Assembly (NCBI RefSeq): GCF_000226115.1
Contig: NC_016457.1
Span: 1,302,001 to 1,366,000, forward strand
Length of the DNA: 64,000 nucleotides
Direction: 5' to 3'
Origin: Thermothielavioides terrestris NRRL 8126
Lineage: Eukaryota > Ascomycota > Sordariomycetes > Sordariales > Chaetomiaceae
Below the pieces are notes generated by a model. The model worked only from the letters and a program-made list of their open reading frames with translations, was not told the origin of the DNA and ran no database searches. A program made the translations under genes and the position numbers. This document shows positions 45,689 to 55,900 of this stretch, one piece after another. Position 1 is the stretch's first letter, and each line of letters opens with the position of its first letter.

Positions 45689-46653
45689 CTACTCCCTCGC
45701 CCAAGGCCGCCGCCCGCCCTCGACGAGCGCCTCGCTTCCGTCCGCAAGCACCCGCACATCAACACCACTCCGATCCCTCTCCGCCGCATCCAAAAACAGC
45801 CTCTGATGCACTCCCCAGCAATTCCTCCTCCTCCTCTTCCCAGCCAGCTCCTCGCCCACGCCGTGCGGATCCTCCGCCCACTGGCCCATCGCCAACTGCA
45901 CCCCGCGCATCGCCTCCGCCTTCTCCCCGGCCGCCGACAACCCCTCCAGCCCCCCGGATGCTGGTTTCGATGCCGACGCCGACGCCGACGCCGAGACCGA
46001 ACCCAGACTGTCCACGCCCGGCGGGTTAATGCCCACGAAACCGACACGATCCAGCGGGAACCCGATCGCCGCGCAGTGGCCGTCGACCAGCCGGGTGCGC
46101 TTGAACGCGTGGCTGACGATGGTCAGGCGCCGCGGCCAGGCGGCGTGGTGGCGCCAGAAGAGGATGAGGGAGTACAGGATGTTGTGGTACGAGTCGAGGG
46201 CGCGCTCCTCGAGGAGGATGCGGGTGGTGGGGAGCTGGTTGTTTCCATTGTTGGTAGTAGTGGTGATGGTGGTGGTGGTGGGGAGCAGGCCGAAGTAGGA
46301 GTTGGCGACGGCGAGGTTGTGGTAGCTTTGGGCTTCGGAGAGGACGGTTTCTTTGCGGGTTGGACCGCTGGGAATCGGTAAGGAAGTGTACAGCCGAGGG
46401 GGTGGGATGGGGGCAAGGAGAGGAAGAGGGACAGTCCAAAGACTGTTCGGACTCCAACTCACCCTGAAAACACCAAGACGGCGCTCTCGTCCTCGCTCAA
46501 GAGCTTCACGCCGGCTTTGATGTGCTCGATGAAAGTCGGGGTTTCGCCTTGTTTGTAGCCCTCAATAAGCCACTCCGCTTCATCCCAGCCATTCTTTGGC
46601 CCTCCCAGCCAGATCGCGTGTCCGCAGACAATGACAAGATGGCTCAGCGGCAT
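45689..46653 (-). CDS. DUF218 (YdcF/SanA-like) domain protein
   Basis: Minus-strand exons 46463-46653 and 45689-46367 give 289 residues. The start MPLSHLVIVCGHAIWLGG and the junction VLVFSG-GPTRKETVLSEAQSY are the hallmarks of DUF218 proteins: a strand followed by a GG-x-T turn and an E/S-rich helix. LTIVSHAFKRTR and FPLDRVGFVGINPPG follow as usual. Low-complexity runs interrupt the domain: Thr-rich (TTTTITTTTNN) and a (SA)n run from GCCGAC repeats. The C-terminal block KRRRRNCWGVHQRLFLDAAERDRSGVDVR suits fungal homologues. Bacterial members act in envelope metabolism, but fungal function is not established. The intron (46368-46462, 95 bases) is phase 2. It is followed upstream by dihydrofolate synthase on the same strand, 246 bases away. 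Confidence 0.82.
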
Positions 46654-46899
46654 GGTGGTGGTGATGCTCTGAGCTGTTGGCGATCGAGGCGAGGTTTTCA
46701 GCCAATGGAGCTGAGACATGGATTGACGGATTGACCACTTGTTTTGAACCAATAACGACCCACATCATGTGATGTCAAGCCCGGGGTGTATAAGATGTTC
46801 TCGGTTTGCAAGCACGGAGCGCAAGAGACTGGTACGTCGTCTCGAGACTGACGTTGCAGCGGAAGCGCGGTACTCAAGGCTCAGCTTCAACTGGGCACT

Positions 46900-48114
46900 T
46901 TATGATTCTCGCAGAAGTCGCAGCACGCTCGAAACAAGGTAGAGACTCCCGGCAATAACCAGCGGCCCGTCTCCCGCAACCTGGGATGCCCAAGTCAAAG
47001 CCGCTCGAATATCGTCCCCAGCATCATACATGGCCGGTTCCTGGACACCGTACTGGGCAGCCAGTTCGAGTAATCCAACAGGGTCCGCAGGCTTCACCCA
47101 GGGCATCCCGTCAACCGGCCCAAACCTGACCGCGGCAGCCCGGTCGTCGGGCTTGAGGAGGAGACTGAAGATTCCATTCATATCCTTGCCTTGGGTAGCT
47201 GCTACGACCCAGGTAACGGGCTGGTCGCCTGACCGTAGATGTCTCGAAACGTAATGGGCCAATACTTCAGCCGACTGAGGATTGTGGGCTCCGTCGAGAA
47301 GAGCTTCCTGCGGGCGACCCATGATCTTCTGGAGGTCAAGTCTCTGCAGCCGCCCTGGCCACTGCATCTGCTTGATCATGGGAAGGAAGTGGGCAAGCGG
47401 GCGATCATCCCCTGGACACGCCAGACGGAAGGCCGCATGCGCACATGCTAGATTCTGCACCTGATGCGGCTCGAACCCCTCGCCAGACAGAGCCTCGGAA
47501 ACGCTTGCGATTGCGGGATAGTGGAGTTCCGCCCCGACTTCCCGGGCATGCTCCTCGATCACCCTCAGCACCGATGGCTGGTTGCTGCCGTCCACCACGC
47601 ACGGGACTCCGGCGCGAATGATGCCCGCCTTCTGCAGGGCGATCTCCTCGATCGTGTTGCCAAGGAACGCCTGGTGGTCGAGTCCGATCTTCGCAATCAC
47701 AGTAACTGCCTTCTGCTTCAGCACGTTGGTGGCGTCCAGCCTGCCGCCCAAGCCAACCTCGACCACTCCGTACTCGACGTTCTGGCGGTGGAAAATCTCA
47801 AAGGCAGTCGCCGTCAGAAGCTCAAACTCGGTCGCACCGACACGGCCCTCCTGGTCCCTCTGCTTGACCAGATTCTCAGCATCCCGAAACACGGATTCGG
47901 AGACGGGCTTGCCGTTGACCGCGATGCAGTCCCAGCGGTCGATGAGGTGCGGCGACGTGAATCGCGCCCATGACAGGCCGCTGGCCGTGAGCATGGCCGA
48001 GAGATAAGCGCATATGGAGCCCTTGCCGTTCGTTCCAGCAACGTGGATCGCCTTCCATGTCTGTGGTACATGCTGGACGAGCCGACTCACGCGAGCGAGT
48101 CCCAGATCAATCAT
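46900..48114 (-). CDS. FOL3: Dihydrofolate synthase (FOL3-type Mur ligase)
   Basis: ATP-dependent ligase joining L-glutamate to dihydropteroate, in de novo folate synthesis; same fold as folylpolyglutamate synthase. Single exon, ATG at 48114, 404 residues. The N-terminus MIDLGLARVSRLVQHVPQTW leads straight into the P-loop HVAGTNGKGSICAYL (residues 24-38). Other Mur-ligase landmarks are TSPHLIDRWDCIAVNG (omega-loop region), VGLGGRLDATNVLK, KIGLDHQAFLG and, near the C-domain, LDGAHNPQSAEVLAHY. Upstream in-frame codons extend to 48315 but lack family resemblance, so they are excluded. The length is that of fungal Fol3 rather than the longer polyglutamate synthase Met7. Its promoter is shared with the divergent gene starting at 48883. 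Confidence 0.93.
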   Translation of the reverse strand: MIDLGLARVSRLVQHVPQTWKAIHVAGTNGKGSICAYLSAMLTASGLSWARFTSPHLIDRWDCIAVNGKPVSESVFRDAENLVKQRDQEGRVGATEFELLTATAFEIFHRQNVEYGVVEVGLGGRLDATNVLKQKAVTVIAKIGLDHQAFLGNTIEEIALQKAGIIRAGVPCVVDGSNQPSVLRVIEEHAREVGAELHYPAIASVSEALSGEGFEPHQVQNLACAHAAFRLACPGDDRPLAHFLPMIKQMQWPGRLQRLDLQKIMGRPQEALLDGAHNPQSAEVLAHYVSRHLRSGDQPVTWVVAATQGKDMNGIFSLLLKPDDRAAAVRFGPVDGMPWVKPADPVGLLELAAQYGVQEPAMYDAGDDIRAALTWASQVAGDGPLVIAGSLYLVSSVLRLLRES

Positions 48115-48882
48115 GATTGCGGATGTAGACCTCGCGCGACTTCCCTGGTGCCCCGATGCCGTGCCCTCCAGTCTCCTGCAACAAACTACACTGGGCACCG
48201 GCCCCCCTTCTGCTTTTCGGATGAAACCAACCGCAAACCGAGGAGGGAGGGTCGGGTGGCAAAATAAACAGACGGGCTTCCTCCTTTTTGTTGACGGTCG
48301 ATTGTTTTGCTGCAAAGGGGGTGATGTCGGCAGTGACTCATGCCCTTGATTGGCGATGAGCCTCCCAGTTCCAGAGCCCTGGGGAGCCCTTCGATCTGCA
48401 GGAAGTCAATTTAGCAGAGACCCCCCTGCGCCCCACCGGAGAGAGTGTTCGAGCGGGGTTCAGACTGTTTGAGATCGGCATCTGACATGGATAGATGCAT
48501 GGAGCTAGTCAGGCAAGTCAATGGTTTAATTGCATCGCTTTTGCTATTAGTGGGCTTAAGTCCATATCCGATTGCTCCCCAGCCCTGTCTCAGACAGGGG
48601 TGTCGTCGCAACCGCGTCGCCCAGAAAGCCCCCCCCAGTTCAAAAGGGTCTCCGCCGCTCCCATCAATTTTCCCTTTTCAACCCATCCCAACCCCCACGC
48701 ATTCGACACGCGCGAGGGTCAAGCTTAGAAGCTTTGACGCACCGCAACATCGGGATTCCATCGATTGCCCGGTCGTGCTATCACGGTCGCAAGTCGCCAC
48801 TGGTCGGCGATTGCATTTGTGTCGATTTTTTGCCGAACTGCTCGAGAGAGAACAAGTGGTTCGCGACCGAAATCGAGCAAAG
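48115..48882. promoter_or_regulatory. Divergent promoter region between FOL3 and an unknown gene
   Basis: A 768-base interval between two start codons on opposite strands. No TATA-like or named site can be assigned with confidence. A 14-base A/T run and CT-rich stretches lie near 48650-48700. Confidence 0.4.
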
Positions 48883-50364
48883 ATGGGTCTTCGGTAAGTC
48901 GCCTGTTCCCCCAGCGCGACCGACCGCGCTTATCCCACGGACCACTTGTTATCGCGCACCAACTTCTTCGCGCTGTCGCGAGAGCGGCCGCGTCGCTTCG
49001 GCGCAACGTCTAATAGCATAATCTACGGGGCGCAACTTCCTGCGTTTGGCTCTTTTTTTCGCTTTTTTCGCGCCGCGAATCACCGCTGACGTTCGCTGCT
49101 TTCCAATCAGATTGTACCAGCCGCCGGTTGAATCCGACATTCCGGCCAAGCCCACGATTGATAGGGCAGCACTATCGCGGTCCACTATCCGTCGTGTCCT
49201 CGATCGAAACGAGGACCGATTGCGGGAGCGGCGCCGTCGCGTGCTGGCAGCCGCCGCCGCCTACAACAGCTTCGACGCCAGGCGCGGCTTGTCCGCAGTG
49301 GAGCCACCGGCAATTCCTCCCGCGACGACCGATAGCAGTGGGACAAGATCGGGTTCCGAGCATGGCCGCCGCGCGCTCCGCGATGCCGCCAACCGCATGA
49401 GTCTGCTCGACGAGCGGCTCGCCGCCGTGTTTGGCGAGCGCTGGACTAATCTTCACACCGAGACGAACCCCAGCCCGTTGCGCGATGAGGACAACAACCC
49501 CTCACCCATGCTGGCGATGGCGGTTGACTCCGAATTCCTGCCTCGCCGCAGCAGACTGCGCCCTGAGCCAACGTATACCTTGTCCAGCATCAGGTCCACG
49601 CAGGCACCCGATCATCCCGTGAGCTTCGTCCATTCCGCTTGTTCAATTTCGTGCTAGCCCCTGACCTCCGTCTTCCGCAGTCCCGCAGTGCGACACGGTC
49701 TCCGGTCGGCACGTCGCGCTCCCGCAGACAGGGGGGCCGGTGGATGGACAGCATCTTGCGGGCCGACTCGCGCCAGTCCCTGAACGGTCCCGGTGAGGGC
49801 TCGTGGTCGCGCCCGACTGCCCCCAGCAACCGGCCGTGGACCCACCACACAGGCCTCGGTAGCCTTGGTGCCGTCGATGGCTTAGGCGACCGTAACAGGA
49901 GCCTGAGCCCGGAGGGCGACAATGTCTGGGACACCCTCCTGAGCACTCTGACCCCCGACCCGCAGCCGCCCAGCGTCGGGTCGTCGTTTGCCTCCGCCAC
50001 CGCGTCGGCCTCGGCAGCAGCCACCCAGAGCAACGCGACCGCCTCGTCAAGGACGTCGTTCACCACGCAGGATACGGCTGAAGAGTCGGCATTCGATCCT
50101 CCGTGCGACTCGGGATGTGACAATTCCGACACGGAGGGTGACAACGACGAGGACGAGATGGACGCGATCCAGCCGCCCCGCCGGCGTCGCACCTACGCCG
50201 AGGTGGTCCGCGACAGCAACGACGACCCGCTGGAGCTGCTCGGCGGCATCGGGGGCATGCAGCGCATCGTGCGCAACCTGGCCCGGCGCGAAGACATCCC
50301 CGACGAGTGGTGGGCCGAAGTTGGTCTGAGCCGGACCCTGTCCCGCGAGGCCTCATCAAATTGA
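48883..50364 (+). CDS. Conserved-looking fungal protein of unknown function
   Basis: Exons 48883-48893 (11 bases), 49111-49618 and 49681-50364 give 400 residues. The microexon ATGGGTCTTCG codes MGLR across a phase-2 intron (GTAAGT...AATCAG) and joins LYQPPVESDIPAKP. Features: an Arg-rich helix STIRRVLDRNEDRLRERRRR (residues about 31-50), a second helical block RRALRDAANRMSLLDERLAA, a Ser/Pro/Arg-rich middle, an acidic patch (SGCDNSDTEGDNDEDEMD), and a compact C-terminus GGIGGMQRIVRNLARREDIP ending in DEWWAEVGLSR. I do not recognise the family. The basic and acidic patches suggest a nuclear or RNA-associated protein, but that is a guess. The start was chosen because the downstream frame lacks a suitable ATG before the conserved block and the splice junction is clean. 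Confidence 0.72.
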
Positions 50365-52913
50365 TTATTTTTTTTTTTTTTTTGTTTTTTTCCTTTTTGT
50401 GTTCTCTTTCTCGTCTTCTGTTGACTACGGAGGAGCGGCGTGTTTCGCCAACAAAAGATATTGGGCCGGTAATCGGGGTTTTTAATGGCGTTTGGGATTT
50501 GGGATTTGGCGCAAAAGGTTTCTCGGTTTCTGGGTGCCATGGCTTCGTCGCCACCATGGTGAGTGCGCAAGGGATATTTTTCAGCGCGGGTTCTATTTCT
50601 CCGACTGGACACGAGCGCGCTACGGGACGAAAAGGCTCTGCTTTACGTTGGGATTGTCCGTCTGAGCCGCGGGCTAGTTGCGACGTTGGCATGGTTTGCC
50701 ATGCTTTCCGGAGGCGCTTCCACCTGGCCGCTTCCGAGGGAGGAGATGTCAGGAATGCTGTAAGATTATGTTTTGGTTGCGCAGAGGGCAACGGCCTCTG
50801 AGGATGGTGGGAATTTGCGGGAGTTTATGAGCTGCACGTTCCCTTGAAGAACGAGGGCCTGTATTTTTCTGGAGTTGATTGGGCATCTCGAAATGATGGA
50901 GAGCCTACCGGGCAATGCAACATTGAGATTTTGCCTTGCTATCCGGGGGCATCTTGCCCCTCCCTCAAACAAACCTACGAACTGAAGGCCAGCCTTGGTG
51001 CGAATGACAGTATGCCGGTTGCTTGGAGAGGAGATGTCCCCCCTGCTTCGCTACTATAAGTGCACTACTGTGTAACTGCGCGTAATAGGCTGGCCTTGAA
51101 TGTGGAGGGATTGGCGGTCCGCAGGATGACATGCTTCGTCTCTCTGTGCAAGGCTGGTCGGGGGTTACACTGCAGGGATGAGAAGGGCAGGTCGGCATGT
51201 GGAACCTTCCCGTCCATCGTCAAGCTTTTGGCCAAGGAGGCCGCCGGTTTTCCCAACGCCATTTGCGTCACCGAGGCCGAGATCTCCAGCTGAGAAGACG
51301 CCGAGGTTCTGCCCAAGGATAGGTATAGAGCCGTGCAATGTCCGTTATTGTTCAGAACGATGGCAGTGTGTATGCTAGTCATCGTTTTGGTTGCCAACCA
51401 AACGGTGCTCTACCACTTCTTCAACGACTGGCCCCATCTAAAACACGAAGAAGCGACATACAGGCTCCCTCTTGGCCCAAAAAGGAAGAAATCTGGAGGG
51501 CATTGCGGTTTTCGTCATGGAACTGAGAGAGCTTCCGTGCAAGATCCGCCTCCCATGGTAGAGATCCACATCGGCAGGGACGCGCCTGCCGAGCGAGAGA
51601 TCTTAGACCTGGCCTTCCCGCTTTTGCCGCGTGCTCAACTTGGACGCTTGTTCTTGCTGTGCTTAACATTTGGTCTCGTGATTGACACCCCGTAAGGTTC
51701 TTCACTCAGGTTCTTAACGACGAACAATGCTCCACGCTGACCCAACTCCAACGCCGTCCAGGGATGCTATGGGTGCTTGGTGTCGACCACAGGGGTCAAG
51801 GGGCCTTCCGATTTAACGAGCACGACCGACCAGGGTCGCACTGCCGCTAGTTAATACAGTAACTCATGTTATGCCCATCCCGGGCTTAGCTCCGGCTCAC
51901 TTCGCTGCTGAACAGCCTTGTTAACCCCGCGGCATGTCCCGGTATGTTGTGTATTTCATAAGTCGTAGGCACAGGCCCGAGTTGAGACAACAGCCAAGCA
52001 GGCAGAATCTCGCTTTCGCCCTGGCACACCATTAACACCACACCCACGCTCATTTATGCTTTCTGGTTTCTTATCCTGTTTGTGTTTCCCGTCTTGTTCT
52101 TTTCCACTTTCCTTCTTCCCTTTTCTTACAGCGCCGGCCGGCCCAACCAGGCGGCCCTTTCCCATCTCTGTCCATGCATTGATGCATTAATGCATTGAAG
52201 GCCCTTGCTTGCCTGCCTGCCCGAGCCTGCGTGACCCCGCGAACCCGAAGCTGCCCTGCCGAGACACTGGCAACCGGGGCAAGTGTAGGTAACCCGTCAT
52301 TTCAGAAGGCTGTTTGCACCCGCCATCCCTTCCTGACCTTAGCTCGCCGGCCTGACGACGATTTCTGCCGACCGAATGACCTGCCAGCTCCATTATCCGG
52401 CCTTGGTCGCCGTGTGAAGGGAGGCATCGACGGTTCCCGGGGAGGCCCACACCAGCGCTGAGCGATTAGGTCCCCACGCGGGGCAGCAAGCACAAGCCAG
52501 CTGAACGCCGACTTCCACCGCCAGACAGTGATTTGCGATTTGCGATTCGCGATTCGGCCCTCGAATTTTTTTTCTGTTTTTATGTTTGTTTGGGGCAAGC
52601 TTCGGCCCAGGGCGGGAATGAGCGCCGCAACCGAAGCCCACACTCGTTTTCTTCCCCACCTCAAACCAAGCACGCGCGGCCGCGACGAACGCCAACAAGC
52701 GACGAGACCCCGCCCGCGACTGACGGTGTCAGCATCAGCAGACTAGCGCCTCCCGGGGCGGCGCGCCCAGAGAAGGACGGACCGGAAGGACGTTGGCGGT
52801 TTGAGCAGCCTGGGGGACCGACGCCCAGGCAGACCGAGACGGTGATTTGAGGCTGGCTGATCCGGAAAGGTGGAAATAGGCAGCTCGAGGGGGAAAGAAA
52901 GGAAGGGCCCGCC
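50365..52913. other. Intergenic, 2.5 kb
   Basis: No gene recognised. A T-rich run occurs at 50366-50398 (3' UTR of the preceding gene). The last few hundred bases before 52914 are the likely leader of the kinase gene. Frames at 51065-51397 and 52302-52673 lack motifs. Confidence 0.5.
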
Positions 52914-55900
52914 ATGGCGCCGCCGCCGACGCCGCGCCCTGCAAGCTCGGGCGTGGCCGAGCGGCCGTACCACGGCGGCGCAAACGGCCGGGCGGTCGTG
53001 GCCGCCAAGGTGACGCCGGGCACGCCGCGCCGGGAACAGCAGGCCCTGAGGCAGGAGAAGGCCGTGCAGGATCCGGGACTGAGGGACTACGTATGTTGGC
53101 ACCACTTTTCTTTTCTTTTCTTCATCATGCGGCCTAACCCCAGGATTGTGGTGGCGGCCGCATGCTCTGCGGCGTCTTATCGCCTCTGCTTTTTTTTCCT
53201 CCCTTTCCTTTTTTTCCCCACTGTTGTGTGGCCTTTACATACACGTCTGCATATCCCGCCTCAGGTCGGCATGTGCATCTTTGATTGGCCTGCTGGCTTG
53301 GCAGCCGACTGCGGGTTCTTTATGTGGGTGAAACAGGGCTCGGAGGCTCGGATGAAGCTGAGGTGGAATGGGATCGGGAGAAGATGCGGCTGGTGCTACC
53401 CCATTTTGCCCACTATCCCTCTGGGGCTCCAACCGGCCCGATTTCTCTGGAAGAAAAAGTGAGACATGGCTGACGGCAGACGCGCAGCGACTAGGAGACT
53501 GCATCGGAAAGGGCGCCTTCGGGTCCGTCTACAAGGCCTTCAACTGGGGGACTGGGGAGGCCGTGGCCATCAAGCAAATCAAATTGGCCGACTTGCCCAG
53601 GAGTGAACTGCGTATGATCGAAGTAAGTTGGCGTCAACACCAGAGGAGCCCAGAGAGACATGCGCCATATTGACCGTGCTGCAGGCAGAGATCGACCTCC
53701 TGAAAAACCTCCATGTCAGTGGAAAACGCCTCCGCGGCTGCAGGCGCGTCCCTGACGCGGGCTGCCAGATTACTGACCGGCTAATAGCACGACAATATCG
53801 TAAAATATATTGGCTTCGTCAAGACTGCAGACTGTCTCAACATTATCCTGGAGTCCGTGCCGTCCTCCTTCATCCTCCCCCCTGATCGCTCCGCTAACAC
53901 GACTCGGCAGGTACTGCGAAAACGGCTCGTTGCATTCCATTTGCAAGGCCTACGGCAAGTTCCCCGAGAACCTGGTCGGCGTGTACATGACCCAGGTCCT
54001 GCAGGGCCTGCAGTATCTGCACGACCAGGGTGTCATCCATCGAGACATCAAAGGCGCCAACATCCTGACGACCAAGGATGGCACCGTCAAACTGGCCGAC
54101 TTCGGTGTCTCGACAAGCACACTCGCCGGCCCGGACAAGGAGGCCCAGGTCGTTGGGACGCCCTACTGGATGGCTCCGGAGATCATCCAGCTCTCGGGCG
54201 CCACCTCGGCCTCGGATATCTGGAGCGTTGGGTGCACCGTGATTGAACTGTTGCAGGGGAAGCCGCCATATCATAACCTCGCTGCGATGCCAGCGCTGTT
54301 TGCCATCGTCAACGACGACCACCCCCCACTCCCCGAGGGAGTTTCGCCAGTACGTCTTTCTGTAATACAGAAGGTGGCCTGCCCGCCTTTGCTGACCACT
54401 CCGAAAGGCTGCTCGCGATTTCCTCATGCAGTGCTTCCAGAAGGATCCGAACCTGCGCGTATCGGCGAGGAAGCTGCTGCGGCACGCCTGGATTACCGGC
54501 TGTCGGAGAAGCGACGCTCCCGTGTCAAAAGCACCGGCCAACTTCAGCCAGGCCGTCGAGGAGGTGAAGCAGTGGAACAAGGCCCTCAAGTCATCCGAGA
54601 ATAACCTGCGGGTCTCGACTGGCTCAGAAAACGGCGGTCCGCCAGGCCAAGCGCACCGCGCGAATCTGGCTACTTCTGCCAAAGTGCCGCTGGCTCCGGC
54701 GACGAAGCAAAGGTCGACGGCAGATGCCTTTCGGTCTCCTGAGCCTGCCGGTGAGTCGCCGAGGGCGTGTGCGTGAGCATGGGCATGTTCGGAGCTTGGC
54801 CAGCTGACCTCTGCAGACGATGATAATTGGGACAACGACTTCGCGACGACAATATCGCCGAGTGCTCTCCATCTTCCCCATATCAAAGGCCAGGACAACT
54901 TTGGCGGCCTGCTCTCGGGTGATCGGTTGAAAGCGTTTGCGTCCGTCGACGGCCAGAGAGAGGATTCCGAGAACTGGGACTCGAGCTTTGGGGGCGAGCT
55001 GGGAACAATCAAGGGCCTTGGGCACTGGTCAGAAATGGATCTTCAGGAGGAGACTATCCGGCCGCTGCCCAAGAAGACGGAGAAGACTAGAGAGTCCAGG
55101 CTGAGAGGGCAGGAACACCACGGACATAGGCGTCAGAGAAGTGGGAAGGGTGGATCGAATTCGTCCCAACCCAAGTCTCCCGTCAAGCCCCTGGGGACAA
55201 AATTCGAACTGCCTCCACGACCAGACATTATCTACCGCGAGCAATCCACGGAAGACTACTCTGACCTGTTCGCGGACAACGACCATGTCTTTGACAGGAG
55301 GCTCAGTCTTGCCAACAAAGTAAGCCCACCTCGTCTCTCCTGAAGCTTTCAGGGACGGTTTCAAGCTCACCTACCTCCAGGACACGCCACAGCTCTTCCA
55401 CCCCTCAGACCTCACCAGCAGCGCCCCCAAATCAACGCAGCGCCCCACCGGCGGCAGCAGCACGCGGCGATCAAAAACGACCTCCCCCGCGTCCGCCTCC
55501 TCATCGTCGAGACCCGCGCTTCTCCCCCCCGCAGAGCCAGACCCGCCGGTCCGCCGGGCCCGCTCGACCGTCGAGATCACCAAGTTCGCCGAGGACGAGG
55601 GCGACGAGGACTTCTCGGACATCTTCGGCGCCGACGGCGACCCGCTGGTCGAGTCCGAGGAGAGCGACCGCGGCTCCGAGACTGACGGTCAGGTTGGCGG
55701 TGGCGGTGGTGGCGGCGGGCAGCTGATCCTCTCGCGCCTGTCCAACAACTCGTGGTTGGGCGACGACGAGGACGAGGACGACCCGTTCGCCATGATGGAT
55801 CCCGGCTGGGACGAGATGGATCTCGAAGCGAATATCGCGCGCGACCGGCATGCCCGGCTGGCGGAGCGGGTTGAGGAGTTGGTGAGGAGTATGAAGATCA

